Notes under the pieces: generated by a model
The model's input: the letters and a program-made list of their open reading frames with translations, nothing else
Told to the model about the DNA's origin: nothing
The model's database searches: none
In this document: positions 25,385 through 37,100 of the stretch, piece after piece
How the letters are laid out: each line of letters starts with the position of its first letter
Position numbering within the stretch: the stretch's first letter is position 1
Made by a program: the position numbers and the translations under genes
Origin: Kryptolebias marmoratus
Taxonomy: Eukaryota > Chordata > Actinopteri > Cyprinodontiformes > Rivulidae
Assembly (NCBI RefSeq): GCF_001649575.2
Contig: NC_051448.1
Location: 15,161,898-15,225,897 of the forward strand
DNA length: 64,000 bases
Direction of reading: 5' to 3'

Positions 25385-25960
25385 TCTAATGTGTAAATAA
25401 AAACAGAATGCAGGGATTTGCAAATCCCATAAACCCATATTTTATTGACCGTGAAACACAGTAAACATATCAAATGCTTAAACTAAGAAATTGTACCCTT
25501 TGTAGGAAAGAAATAATGTAATTTTGAATTTTATGGCTGCAACACATTTGAAAATTTTGGGGACGGGGATAACAATAGACTATAAGATGAATAAGAAATA
25601 GCTTTTTTATTTTGCAACCATTTAGGTTAATTAGCAACAGGTCAGAAAGAGGTCTGGGTATAAAAAGAACATATTAATGAGGCTGAATCTCTTAGAAGTA
25701 AAGATGGGCAGAGGTTCACCAGTCTTCAAGAAACTGCATCCAAAAATAGTGGAACAATTTCAGAATAATGCTCCTTAACAAAAAAAAAATGGTAAGACTG
25801 AATATCCCATCATCTCCAGCTCATGATATCATCAAAAGATTTCAAGAATCTGGAGAAATATCTGTGCGCAAAGAACAAACCAAGTCAGTGTGTGATTCCT
25901 GTGACCTTCAGGTCCTCAAGCGGTACTGTATTAAAAACAGGTCTGATTTGTTACCCCCAC
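25385..25960 (+). mobile_element. Fish DNA-transposon copy (GATTTGCAAATC type)
   Basis: Begins GTGTAAATAAAAACAGAATG, then ATTTGCAAATCCCATAAACC, shared with the copy at 48.93 kb. Inside it has TTTTGGGGACGGGG and a later segment GGAGAAATATCTGTGCGCAA, then CTGTGACCTTCAGGTCCTCA and CTGTATTAAAAACAGG, which I recall as the interior of the same abundant fish family. The 73-codon frame at 25768-25989 lies within it. Class within DNA transposons not assigned. Confidence 0.65.
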
Positions 25961-27829
25961 TCTGTCTGAATTTGTTTACAATTATATAAAAAGTACATTT
26001 TTTGTGTTCTTACTGACAAGCAGATGCTAAATTAAGTAGGGATTGTTAGACAGGACACAAGATAAATATATCTACATTAGGCATAATTAGGTATAATAGT
26101 AATCAAACAAATTTTCCCGTTTCAGGTATGTAAATTATTTTGATGATGATGCCATTACTGAAATCGGGCTTTGAAATTGGATTTTTACACATAAACACAT
26201 TGTTGGCACATAGCCTGTGTCGCACATGTTCAATAAAGCTTTGCCTTGTTTTAGATTTTCATCTCCCACTGAAATATTTACATGTATTTTCAAATTAACC
26301 ACTACTGTCTCCTCTTTCACATAATAATCAAATAAAGTGGTTGAGTTTTTTCACACGTTGATGCCACAAACACAATATTGGCGATTTGAAAAGGGTGAAA
26401 AAAGTTCAGACCACAGATAAACCATTTTTGTCAGTGTTTAAAAACAAAAATGGTACTTTCTGAGATTTTAGCACGGATGACAGAATTGGGTTGGGTGTCT
26501 TTTCAGTTGTTTGTATGATATACAGATTCATTAAGAAGGGCTAAGCTGTCATGTTCTGAGCTATCTGAGAGCTATGAGTCTTTGTAGCATCACAAAACAA
26601 TTTGGGACATTTTTAAAACTTTTCTAGAATGAGAAACAAAATTAAGAGTTTATTTTCATTTGGCCTTCTCCAAGTTTTAATCTCATCCCACCTGAGCATC
26701 TGGTGGAAAGATGAGGGTGCCAACACAATATTAGACAGCTGGTTTTTAATAGCATGGTTTGCCTTTGGCCCATTACTTAAATCCCAGCAATTACCGGCTA
26801 ACAGCAACTATAAAAGAAACAGTGATTTCTTCGCCAAGTCTTGAATAAGAGTACCTTTTTTAACGCTGCCTAGAGTAAGACGGCATGAAAAGCCCAGCTG
26901 AGATTGAGCAGTGGGAGCAGGTTTTCTTGCAGCAGGCGGCGAGCAGCATGTAGCCCGGAGACCTTGTTAGCCTCTCCCCTCTGATCAATGAAGAATGACA
27001 ATGCCAGGGGCTAGGCAGAGTCCCATGGGCGCCGCAGTCAGCTGACACATGCCAGAAGCTCTACCTACCAAAAATAGAAACCGGCGTCAAAGACCAGCAG
27101 AAACATGAGAGCTGCTCAAAGTTTCATGTCGAATCTTTAAGATGTCATGTTCTCCTTCTGGCTTACTCTCGCTGCGGCTTTGGGTATGAGCGCTTTTGTG
27201 TGCATCAAAACCTCAAAGGGAAGATATTTGGATGAGCGCTTAAAAAACACTGAAGGGTGGACCACTGGTGCTTTAAGACTAGAGAGAAGCATATTATCCC
27301 TTTTCTCTTTCCGCACTGAGGTTTCACACTAAATGACTGTATAATGGTGTACAGCGCTTTCATTTTCTCTCAAGATCCGCCATTTATGCCATATGAAATA
27401 GACCTTTTTTTTTTTAAGTAGACTCACCATTACTGAAAATATCCAAGTTTCCAGCCCTCTGAGGCAGCAGGGTGTTTTTCTGTGCTAGTTTGCCCTCTAG
27501 TTGCAGCACTGGGAACTTGTGAGTAGCTTGAAAAATGATACAGACTGAATTCTGTTTGAGAAAGTAGGGGAATAGGCATAATGATTCCTCAGGATTATAC
27601 TTTTTTTTCTGACCAAATATCAGAGAGATAACAAAAATGAAACGATCACTACCCAAATTTGTAAGCACACAGGTTGCCAAATTTTACCTTTTCACATTTT
27701 ACACTCATCAAACTCCCAATCAGTGAAACGAAACAAGGTGCCGTTGCTCACCTTGTATGTTTTCTCATAATGAACTCCTCCAAACTTGCAGAGCAGATGA
27801 GAATTTAACTGCTTCGGACAAGGTGGTGA
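25961..27829. other. Non-coding stretch; repeat-free pocket at 26860-27060
   Basis: 26860-27060 is GC-balanced (GAAAAGCCCAGCTGAG, CTCTGATCAATGAAG, CAGTCAGCTGACACATGCC) with repeated CAGCTG E-box words; could be regulatory. Other frames are unrecognised. Confidence 0.45.
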
Positions 27830-28020
27830 CACGAGGGTCATTGCTGCATCAAGTCTTTGCGATTATGACAAGCTGAGTCGTAACAGTAAGAGACACAGGT
27901 TAATTAGTGGGATTCCTTGCCACTGTCGCTCTGCACCAGTGACTAATTTAATGGTTCTATTAAGGTGGCTTTCTGTCTAATTAAATTGCTCTAATCTTAT
28001 TTGCAAAGTATTGTGAGGTG
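27830..28020. promoter_or_regulatory. Candidate conserved non-coding block rich in AATTA cores
   Basis: Within 130 bases there are GTTAATTAGTGGG, GACTAATTTAATGG, CTATTAAGG and GTCTAATTAAATTGCTCTAA. Spacing and lack of repeats resemble vertebrate homeodomain-bound enhancers. Conservation unknown. Confidence 0.3.
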
Positions 28021-29384
28021 GAAGTTCAAGGTGCTCCCATGAGCTTCGGGTTCGTCCCAGTGGTAAGACATGCAGACTCACATTTCTTACACTTCCAGCG
28101 GTTATTAAATGTCAAAAGCAATTAAACTTTTAGAGAGGATGCTTTGTAGCTTTGAAAACATGAGGACTTAATACTGCATCTGAACCTCGAGTACACAAAC
28201 TGGCTAGGCTAAGGTTTCAGCAGGCTAACGGTTACCTTTAGTCAACAAGCTAGTTAACAAATTAACAAGCTGGCCAGCAACTTTTTTTTTTTTTTTTATA
28301 TCATGTTCGAAATAAACATATTCTAACTTCACTTGTCAGACACTAAACCTAAATCTTTCAGAGAGAAGTGTTTTAACAGAGAAACTATCAACGGGCCAGA
28401 GTCAAATTAAAATCGCTTTAGGAACAGAACTGGTCAGAATACCTAAAAGAGGAAAAAACTTTTATCCAGATTAGCATACCTGCTATAGGATCCTTAGCTT
28501 TTTCATAATTTGAGTTCACCTGAGCCTGATAACAGCAGTTCTTTTCAACATTCATGCAAATTTTGCCTCAGACTTTCCCTGTTTGCCAACAACTTGCTGT
28601 ATTTGTTGTCTTGTGTTATGTACCTCTTAAAAATTGTACTATAGTACGTATATTTTGTTATTTATTATGTTAGCAGCCAGCTTCCATTGTCCACATGGGC
28701 ACGGTGCCTTGTGTCACACTTCTTCAAATACAGTAGAAGTTCAGAATCAGAACCCAAACGGACCCGATCCATGAAAAGCAGATCTAACTTCTTCACCATT
28801 ACCAAGGCCAATGGTCCAGTTCTGCTCAGGTTATTTGTGGTTGTGCTGTATAAATAATATAGAGCTCAACTGATCTGTTATGAAGTTTGTTTTTGTTGGA
28901 TGTAATTTTACCAGTTGAATACAACTTTTGGGTAATTAAAATTCAATTTCAGGAAAACCTGTTTTAAAAAGAAATGAAAATCTGACTCAGACTTTGGCCT
29001 CTGGGCTGGATGTCCTATAAACTCTTTTTCTTCAGCCAATCTTCCAGCCTCCAAACGTAAGTGTGACAGGTTTTAAAGTCCTCATTCAGCAAAAACGCGC
29101 CCATAGATCTGCACCGTGGAGATCAAAACTGATGCCTGTGGGGCCCTCAGTGAACTAAAATGTTACAGTTTAGGTTTCTTATCATGAGTATGTTGAGTGA
29201 TGAAGTGGGTCTCTTCAGGCCTGGCACTAATATATGTCTTGAATGACTAATTCACAAGAGGACGGCATTCGGTTAACACCTGGCAATAAAATGTCTTCCA
29301 AATAATTGGATCTCGGTTACCTGCTCTACATGCACAAAGTGAGCTAAGCAACAAACGTGGCATCAGCACATTTAATGTGGACTT
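28021..29384. other. Non-coding stretch, nothing recognised
   Basis: Contains a GCTAAC/GCTAGTTAAC low-complexity patch near 28200-28270 and a T-run at 28281-28298. A weak tRNA-like B-box word near 28045 was not supported. Confidence 0.5.
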
Positions 29385-29592
29385 GTTACCTCCGCAGCAT
29401 CTGTCTGTCAGTGTACAGAGATTACTTAAAAAGTTATAAACAGATTTTCATGTGAATTTTCAGGAAACATCAAACATGGTACAAGGAACAAGTGATTACA
29501 TTTTGGTGGTGATTCGGATTATGATCGGGATCGCACTATTTTTAAAGCTGTGGCCTTGGTGGAGGTTTGCGCTCTCTGAGTGCTTCTAGTTT
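29385..29592 (+). repeat. Family C dispersed repeat
   Basis: Carries TTTTCATGTGAATTTTCAGG, ACAAGGAACAAGTGATTACA, TTTTGGTGGTGATTCGGATT and ends GGAGGTTTGCGCTCTCTGAG followed by TGCTTCTAG. I recall this as an abundant fish repeat; the copies at 52.9 and 53.9 kb are its reverse complement. Confidence 0.7.
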
Positions 29593-30128
29593 ACAAATAT
29601 TTCAAAAAGCTTAAATTATTAACAGTGGCGATATAAAAGAACTAAAGGGGTATATACTTTTCATTGTTTCAGAGCAGCACTACTAATAAAGACACACATT
29701 TTTAGACTTTTTACTCCTAACAGCTCACTCGTCGGCCATCAGCTGTTTTTCACACCACTTCGCTGTGTGCACAAGTCCTTTGGATAATTAAGTGCATGTG
29801 TAATATACCATTAGAAAACTAAAATTCTTGTGACATGGCCGGCTCAGACCCATAAAGTAGTTTGCATATGAAGAAATTTGCAGCCACAGTCCACGTGTTG
29901 TTATTTTCCCATCTTTCAGTTGATTGCTGCAGTGTTTGCAGAACTTGCAGCATCTCTAATTCTGTATCTTTAGGTCAGAGTCATGCATTACCAGAATAAT
30001 GTTCCTGAGAAAAACACTGAAGGGCAAGCTGGACTTTAAACTGTTCTTCATAGTTAATAATTGATGTGGTTTTCCATGTTCGGGCTTATAATGTAAAATA
30101 TTAATTGTACTGACTTGTATTGTTTGCA
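29593..30128. other. Non-coding stretch, nothing recognised
   Basis: AT-rich; no feature seen apart from the run leading into the possible exon below. Confidence 0.5.
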
Positions 30129-30354
30129 GGATGGATCTCTGCAAACCTGGGACCATATCACTTTAACACCAGAGATGGTGTCAGCTGGTCATGGTAAAAT
30201 TACAAGGGACTTGTCACGAAAAGCATTCACGGTTGTTACCGGGGTAATTTATTGCTTGGATGTACTGCTATGCCCTTCTGGGGACATTGCCATTCATGCT
30301 GATGGGAATGGCAACAAACAGCGACAGGTCTCATTGCTGACGGACACAGAGTGA
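30129..30354 (+). CDS. Possible orphan terminal exon, unrecognised
   Basis: A T-rich tract ending TGACTTGTATTGTTTGCAG is a plausible splice acceptor. The open frame after it runs 75 codons to TGA at 30352-30354, starting DGSLQTWDHITLTPEM and ending with VSLLTDTE. I do not recognise the sequence; it is not low-complexity and not in a repeat family I know. No upstream exon, no donor and no polyadenylation context can be shown within the window. It is more likely chance than real. Confidence 0.15.
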
Positions 30355-30944
30355 AACACCTGAGACAGACGCAAGCGCCTCAAGTCACCTGGATCCCATT
30401 TACTTGGGAGCTCTCTCTCCTTTTCAACCAAACAAATAACGTGTATATAGCTAGTCAAGCAAAAAGGCACACGCAGGCTGCTTAGCACACCCACACATAC
30501 ATGCCCATCCTTTTGTATTACCTAAAATTCAGCTAATTTTAACATGGCAGCTTTCCTATTCTGAAACAGCACTCATATTTTAAGCAAACACTCACATTTT
30601 ATTGCACCTCTGGGTTTTGCTGCTGCCATACATGCGGTTTAGTTTGACCATTAGGCAGCACTCATATGTTTTTCAGGCGTTAACAGTCTCACCTCTCACT
30701 AACCTTTGAATATGATGACACCTTGCAATGCAGCTGCGTTACATCAGCCGTGGTGTAAATTTACAGAGGGGAAATTTCAGTTGTTGCAGCAGAGTAGGCA
30801 AGCAATCAGATAGCCAACTAATCACATGTTTGTGCTCATTAATGGTTATCACAACAACAGCAAACATCAAGTACACTTAGTATAATCTCACTGATTTGGT
30901 GCTCTTAGTTTCCACACAGCTTTCGTGGTAGTTGTAGAATATTT
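30355..30944. other. Non-coding stretch, nothing recognised
   Basis: No gene or shared repeat. Confidence 0.55.
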
Positions 30945-31770
30945 TTGGCTGGCAGGGGTCCGGTTCAGTGGCCTCGGGATTTCGTCTTTGCTATTTGCGA
31001 ATGATGTGGTCCTGTTGGCGTCATCGTGCCATGTTCTCCAACTCTGACTGGAGTGGTTCGCAGCCGAGAGTGAAGCGGCTGGATGAGCATCTCCAAATCT
31101 GAGGCCATGGTCCTTGGTCGGAAGAAAGATGGGCTGCTCTCTCCGTGTTGGGAGTGAGGTGCTGCCTCAAGCAGAGGAGTTTTAAGTATCTAGGGGTCTT
31201 GTTCACAAGTGAGGGAAGAACAGAGTGTGAGATCAACAGATGGATCGGTGCGGCTTTCGCAGTATTTCATACTCTGTACCGGTTTGTTGTGGTGAAGAGA
31301 GAGCTGAGCTGCACTGCAAAACTCTGTTTACTGGTCGGTCTACATTCCTACCCTCAACTAAGGTCATAAACTTTGGATAGTTACTGAAAGAATGAGATGG
31401 CGGATACAGGCAGTTGAATTAAGTTTACGCCGCAGGGTAGCTGGGCTCTCCCTTAGAGACAGGGTGAGAAGTTTCATTATCCTGGAGAGACTCGGAGTCT
31501 ACATCATGAGGAGCCAGTTGAGGTGGGTCAGGCATCTGGTAAGGATGCTCCCTGGACGCCTCCCTAGGAAGGTGTTATGGGCATGTCCAACTGGAGGGAG
31601 ACTCTGGGGAAGACCCAGGACACGCTGGACAGACTGTCTCTCGGCTGGCCTGGAAACACCTTGGAATCCTCCTGGAAGAGATGGAAGAGGTGGCTGTGGA
31701 AGGAGATGTCTGGGCTTCCCTGCCCACGCAACCCGACTCTGAAACAAGCAGCAGATAACAGATGGATGGA
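30945..31770 (+). mobile_element. LINE fragment: reverse transcriptase C-terminus and 3' end
   Basis: Starts with a reading of the form FANDVVLLAS (near 31000) matching the F/YxDD-type active-site region (A-D-D changed to A-N-D), then SEAMVLGRK, EFKYLGVLFTSEGR with small changes, RWIGAAFAVFHTLYR, VVVKRELS, then after a shift RMRWRIQAVELSLRRRVAG, LSLRDRVRSF and QLRWVRHLVRMLPGRLP, RPRTRWTDCLS. It ends with CAGATAACAGATGGATGGA. At least two frameshifts and the altered active site make it dead. The element is 5'-truncated. Clade not assigned; two further fragments of this family lie at 49.3 and 60 kb. Confidence 0.9.
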
Positions 31771-32198
31771 AAACTTTTTCATCAAGTTTCTGTCCTCAGG
31801 CCTTCTCAAGATCGTACAGGCTACCAACTACACATTATTTGGTGACTAACTTCTTCTCATCGCTTTCATGCTTTTTGTCCTGACACTTCGATATCTTCCT
31901 TGACCTAATGGTATGTTTTTTGTTTTTTTTTGTTTTGCAATGTTTTCTTTGTATTTTATACTTTCTTCAAATTTTAAAAACAGCTGAATTTGAAGATTTA
32001 AAATCTCCAAGACTGTGTTTTTTTTTCCTTGAAGCAGCTTTAATTCGTCCAACTGACAGCCCTGTTGGTGCCATTGTTTCTGTCAGTCAGACAGCTGCAA
32101 CGGTTTATTAAGGGCTGACATTTAACTACACACTCATTGACATATTTTGAATTGTGCAGGCACATTTTTCTCAGAAAGGGGGAATAAGGTAGTATTTT
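31771..32198. other. Non-coding stretch, T-rich
   Basis: T-runs at 31920-31930 and 32018-32026. Nothing recognised. Confidence 0.5.
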
Positions 32199-32267
32199 CT
32201 ATCTATCCATCTGTCCATCTATCTATCTCTCCATCTATCCTTCTGTCCATCTATCTATCTCTCTCCC
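32199..32267. repeat. Degenerate CTAT/CCAT microsatellite
   Basis: Interrupted tetranucleotide array of CTAT, CCAT and CTGT units. Confidence 0.9.
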
Positions 32268-33149
32268 ATGACAAGCATGAAAAACTGTTGATCTGCTATT
32301 TTGATTCTAGACAAATAGCTTGTTCAATACTAGCTCACACGACAGAACAATTACAACATAACATTTTAAACCCCACCCCCAGACACCATTTAATTTTCTT
32401 ATCGGAATTGCAATGTTTTTGTTTCTTTCCAAAGGTTTGTGTCTAGTTAGTGAATGTCTGCCTTCTTCTCTGTTTATTACAGCCATATATAGCACAACCT
32501 TTGCCGAAACCCATCGAAACTGCGGAGTCGAGTTCTGTGTGCTCATGTGAAACCACTTATTACTTGTGTGGGTTAAAAACTGTTTGATACTGAACGGGAA
32601 ACAGCTAACGTCTCTTATTTGCATGAGCTTATTTTGTATTAATTCCTCTTGCTGTTTTCACAGCAAGCTACAAAAAGTGTGAAAATTAATCCAAGCTATG
32701 ACTCTTTAAAGGTTTTTTGACCAGATATATACACTGAAAAAGGTGTACATTTTCATTCCCAGAACAACAGGAGCCTGTGAATTTGAGATCTGATTTAAGC
32801 CAAATAGAGATCTATTTTAGTATGATCACACTTCTTATTGCATTTTCAACCCTGGCCTACTGTTTGTGCCTACAGTAACCATTTTTGTTTCTTGTGGATC
32901 AATAAAGTTAATCTTACTTTAACACTCCACCCCCTCTTTCTCTTCCCTGCTGGCTTCACAGCCCTACACACACAGACATACACAGGCACACACACACACA
33001 TATACAGACTATTTATTGACATCCACATCAATACTGGAGAGACAGAAGAACATGAGCGCAAAAACACAAACAAATCCCATTGCCAAGCCTATGTGGCATC
33101 CTCACAAACACACACACACACACACATTCCAGACTTTTAAAGAGCAGAG
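32268..33149. other. Non-coding stretch with two CA microsatellites
   Basis: Interrupted CA runs at 32966-33002 and 33109-33126. No gene; the frames through them are low-complexity. Confidence 0.6.
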
Positions 33150-33600
33150 CGAAGCCTCTTAAGTTCCAGCACATTGCATTTGCGATGAGACCAGCGGGCA
33201 ATCATCGCCCATCTCCGCCAGTGAAATGAGCCCAAAATTGTGAAGAAAAGAAGGCCGTTTTGACAGGCAGGGTACAAATACAAGGCGATAGAATCTCAAT
33301 GAGGCCTGAAAGAGAGAATGCATAAATAGATTAGATTGAAGGGACTGGCGCCACACAGAAAGCAAATCTAATTATGAGGCGGCTGCGTCTCCTGATTTTC
33401 GAATCGAGGGAAGCTCATCTCCACCCAGCGGAACCTGCTGGATCTACTCGGACAACAGAAGCCACTGATGGGGAAAGAGAGAGACAGAGAGCGCGAGTGA
33501 TGCATATTTCATTTTCCAAAGGGAGGAGAAATTTCACAGAGAAACAACAAAGACCCAGGTGCCAGTGTTATTTGGGAACAGAAACAGGCAGCCAACTGTA
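33150..33600. promoter_or_regulatory. Candidate conserved non-coding block
   Basis: Repeat-free, with GCATTTGCGATGAGACC, CAGTGAAATGAGCCC, AATAGATTAGATTGAAGG and GCAAATCTAATTATGAGG. Mixed homeodomain and octamer-like cores. The 75-codon frame at 33374-33601 is not recognised. Confidence 0.3.
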
Positions 33601-33904
33601 AAGAAAAAGAAGAAGAAAACAGCAGATAATAAGGTTACTATGACATCCATAATGTTCATAACAAACTCTGGCTGAAGAAACAATGTAGGTACTTAGAATT
33701 TGTCTGACACTGCTGTCGGATGATGTTCTAACAAAAGGTTACGAGACTTGTTTTATCATTCAAATCCCTTCACCGTGAGAGCGCAAATGTATCTCCTCTC
33801 CGGTTTGTTTTTGCCTCAGAAAAAATGAGTTAATGGAGCACTTAGTGTCCTCGTGACTTTCTGCCCCAAACCAATCTGAGCAGGTTGAATTTTCTTGAAG
33901 GATG
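33601..33904. other. Non-coding spacer
   Basis: Nothing recognised before the family B element. Confidence 0.5.
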
Positions 33905-34507
33905 AGTTCAGATCTTTAGAAGCGGGGTTCTGCGGAAAGTTTATGAACAACTAACATCCTATCTGTTGCAGGTTGCTCAATAAACAAGCACAGTTTGGAG
34001 AAACAGAGTTGGATTTTGGCCAGACTGAGGCGCTAAAGGCTAGTCAGAGCAGAGATTAAAGTGTAGTCTGAAAAATCTTATAGCATTTCATGGTAATGCT
34101 AATTTTTAAACCTTTACACTGCCGCCATTTTGACATTATATGGTCATGGTGATTTATTTTGAGACATTTGAAAGCAGAAACAGCAGCAGCTGGCTTTAGC
34201 ATTTCTGGCTAAAATATAATAGTTCTATGAAAATAACTGTAATGTGAAAGTGACAGTGATGTAAAGAGTTAAAAAAGTGTCAGCATAAAGCGCTATGAAA
34301 CGTTTAATGTTGTTTTAAGGCAACAGGAAGCCATTCAGTCAACTCAGACAAGCCAAGAGCTCATCAGTCTGGTCAAAATGACAGATTTCTCCACACGGAG
34401 GCCATTCAAAGCGTTATCTACAACAGGTAAGATATTAATTGCTCATAACTTTCTGATAAAACCCCACGTCGAAAAAAAATCTAAACTATCTTTTTAAATT
34501 GTCCGAA
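33905..34507. mobile_element. Family B MITE, near-complete copy
   Basis: The left end (GGGGTTCTGCGGAAAGTTTA, 33924 on; then ACATCCTATCTGTTGC) is the reverse complement, with substitutions, of the right end (TTATCTACAACAGGTAAG at 34415, then ATTAATTGCTCATAACTTTC and AAAACCCC). The inverted similarity may continue inward for ~100 bases (GTTTGGAGAA left, TTCTCCACAC right). No coding potential. Related copies are at 51.5, 62.6 and 56.5 kb. Confidence 0.75.
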
Positions 34508-34689
34508 CTATTTTTCGGAACATTTAAAATCCAAATTTTTATTTATTTATTTTTTAAAGGTCACCTCACTTTTTGGAGCAGGAATATGTGCCAACTTATT
34601 TCAGGATTGGCCATAACAATTAAAATTCATTTTACAGTAATTATACTGAATCGAATTAAACAGAGAGCTGTTCCACCGAGGGAAGTGAA
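34508..34689. other. Short AT-rich spacer
   Basis: Nothing recognised. Confidence 0.5.
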
Positions 34690-35400
34690 ATGCATGTAAT
34701 TGAAATATTCCAGGATAGCTATGGCTCACACAATTAAATATGCATTAGCCGAGCGGTGTCCCTATCAGTCAGGAGTAGTGTGTTTCACTGTCAACAGCCA
34801 GAGTTGGTCCACATGAGCCTTAAGATGGAGCTTATTTGGAGGGAAGTAAAATTCAATTAAAAGGCGACCTTCGTAGTGCTTTTTCCTCATTCTAAAAGCT
34901 TTGAACAAATACAAAATATTCAAATGGAACTGTAAGTGCAGTGACTAATTCTAGTGGCCATTAATTGGTATTCATTTTGCACTACTCAGAGAGTTATTTC
35001 ACTCGGCGGCGGAGAGCAGAATGAGCAAAATACACAAAGGACGGTTTTTTTTTTGTTCTTTTTTTTCCAGCTCTACCTCTCTCATGGATGTGCACATGCA
35101 GCTGAGACCTAACGCTAACAACTCAATCAAAAGGCAAATTGAATTTAAATGCAGGTTAACTCAATTTGTTTAGCGGAATATTGTTCAAGGTGCTAATTAA
35201 CTTGTGCCAATCCTCGTGAGCAGGAAGTCTCTTGGTGTGGGGCTGCGTGGCCCAATGCAGCGGCAGGCTTCCTTTCAGCAATCGGAATCATAAAAATAGA
35301 ACACCCAACAAAAGAAATAATCACAGCCAGAACACTTATATTAACTACAGCTTTGTGTTTCAAGGATATTATGTATAATTTACAAAGAAGCAAAAGGGAG
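34690..35400. promoter_or_regulatory. Candidate conserved regulatory block (largest AATTA cluster)
   Basis: Repeat-free. It contains ATGCATGTAATTGAAATATT, CACAATTAAATATGCATTAG, AAATTCAATTAAAAGGCG, GACTAATTCTAG, CCATTAATTGGTATTCATTT, GGTTAACTCAATTTG and GGTGCTAATTAACTTGTG, all homeodomain-type or POU-like cores. A T-run pair at 35046-35070 divides it. This is the densest such stretch in the window; regulatory role is inference. Confidence 0.35.
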
Positions 35401-36229
35401 GGGAATATGAAAGTATAAAAGACTTTTCTTTTTTTTTCCCTCCTGCTTCTTAAAGCATCTGCTTTTTTGTTTCTGTGATGGGTGGCGCAAAGAAGCAGCG
35501 TTGAAATGGGATTATAGTCAGACAGATTGCAGCCACAACGGCTGTCTTCTATTTATTTGTATTAATTAAACAAACGCAAATGTTGGCAACAGTGTTTTTC
35601 ATGGTCATCTGCCGACATCCATCAAAGGACACCTAATCGCCACACAAAAGGTGATTTCTGAACTGTTACTCCCACCGTGGATTTCTTTCGCCTCAGCCGC
35701 TGCCGCCGAACCCGTCCCCGGATGGAACGTTGTTGGTGGTGCGCTTGAGTGCAACCTCCAACATGCCCTCTGTTTGTCCTGCTCGCAAGTGTTGTCTGCG
35801 GTGACAGAGGGGCTGGCTGGGAGGTGTTGTCCAGTCACTCTGGGCGCTGCTTTGGCAGGCAACCTACACACCTGTCAGGCGGCTGGGGGGAGTCAGCACT
35901 GCCACAGTGACCTTCAAATCAGCGCTATCGTTCATTCTCACAGCAAAGCATTGTGGTCATGGACCCTTTTCCTCTTTATATTACAGTCTCAGTACCAGTT
36001 AAATGCTGAAAGGCTGACTTCGCTGCCAGAGCCACTAATGAAACCACATCTGAATCACTTATTCAGAATGAAGTCTTACTTGTTTAGTGACTCTCGCATT
36101 TCTTTAATGTTTTTAAACTACGCTCATTCGTTGACTGTTATGGTAAAATATTATATTTAATGATGTTTGGTGGTGTTTAGTAAGCTTTAAGAATGTGCTC
36201 ATCTGCTTTTAAGTGCTTGCGTAGACTTG
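35401..36229. other. Non-coding stretch holding the window's longest frame
   Basis: The longest open frame (35651-36160, +, 169 codons) starts MISELLLPPWISFASAAAAE. It is not recognised, has an 88-codon antisense partner over its GC-rich part, and degrades into AT-rich codons at its end. Treated as chance in a GC-richer block. Confidence 0.5.
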
Positions 36230-36540
36230 GAGAGAAAAACAGTCCGCATTTCTCAGCACAGGGCTGTTGGTCAAGGTCTTAGACAGCACAAAGCTGGTTG
36301 AAACCGGATTCTGTCTCAGGTGCTGTGTGTAGTGAAATGTAAACTATTGAATCAACCAGCTGCTTGGACGCAAAAGGAAGTCCCAGCATGCAATTAATAA
36401 ACAGGCAAACGTTCGGTTAGTTAGAGCATTCTTACTATCCATTGAAGAATGTGTTTGCTCTCCCTTGTCGACAAGCGTAATAAACTTTTACTTTTAAGAA
36501 GATTCTCAGTTTGAGCCTGGATTTTCTTTTCACAACACTG
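36230..36540 (+). mobile_element. Possible LTR R-U5-like segment
   Basis: CCCTTGTCGACAAGCGTAAT, then AATAAACTTTTACTTTTAAG (AATAAA near 36480), then CTCAGTTTGAGCCTGGATTT and TTTTCACAACA resembles the polyadenylation and U5 part of an LTR as I recall it. No left end and no internal element found. Confidence 0.3.
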
Positions 36541-37053
36541 ACTCACTCACTTTCTGTATAGTGGACTCATAGGTATCAAATACTTTTATGCAGTAGACGT
36601 TTCTATTCATGCACAAAATAGGTTATTCACACCATGTGATGCATAAATAAACACTGGCAGGGTGCACCAGGATACATGCCCAAATCTGAGGTGATGGACG
36701 GCATTTTTTTTTTTTTTTTTTTACTGTTTTTGGCTTAGAACATGTTCTAATTAACATCTATGTCCATAACCCTGTCATTAAATTTGATGAGAGAAGTCTG
36801 TGTACCCATTGCAATATTTATTTAGCTGTATCCACTTTAGCAAGCATGGACTGGAGCTTTCACTGTTTCACATTCTTTAATATACTACAATTAAATATAA
36901 CATTGTGTACTTTAAAAGCAAAGTGCATTGCAACTGTTCAAATCTGTCTGCCGTTTTACAAATGTATATTTAAAGGTTTTAGCATATTTAAAGTTTTGGA
37001 ATATGAGCCAATTAAGTTAAGATGTTTAAGGAATAACATCGCTTTGATAATTT
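36541..37053. other. AT-rich stretch with a 19-base T-run
   Basis: T-run at 36704-36722. No gene. Confidence 0.55.
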
Positions 37054-37100
37054 CCACATGTTAGCATGCTAATTTTTGTTAGCAGCATGCTAACATGTGG
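37054..37100. repeat. Perfect 17-bp inverted repeat, 13-base spacer
   Basis: CCACATGTTAGCATGCT (37054-37070) is exactly complementary to 37084-37100. It sits at the edge of a TAGC-rich tandem array. Confidence 0.85.

Noticed and set aside
35651..36160. Longest open frame, 169 codons
   Set aside because: No recognisable domain, antisense frame overlaps, no splice or promoter evidence; expected by chance in 64 kb with a GC-rich patch.
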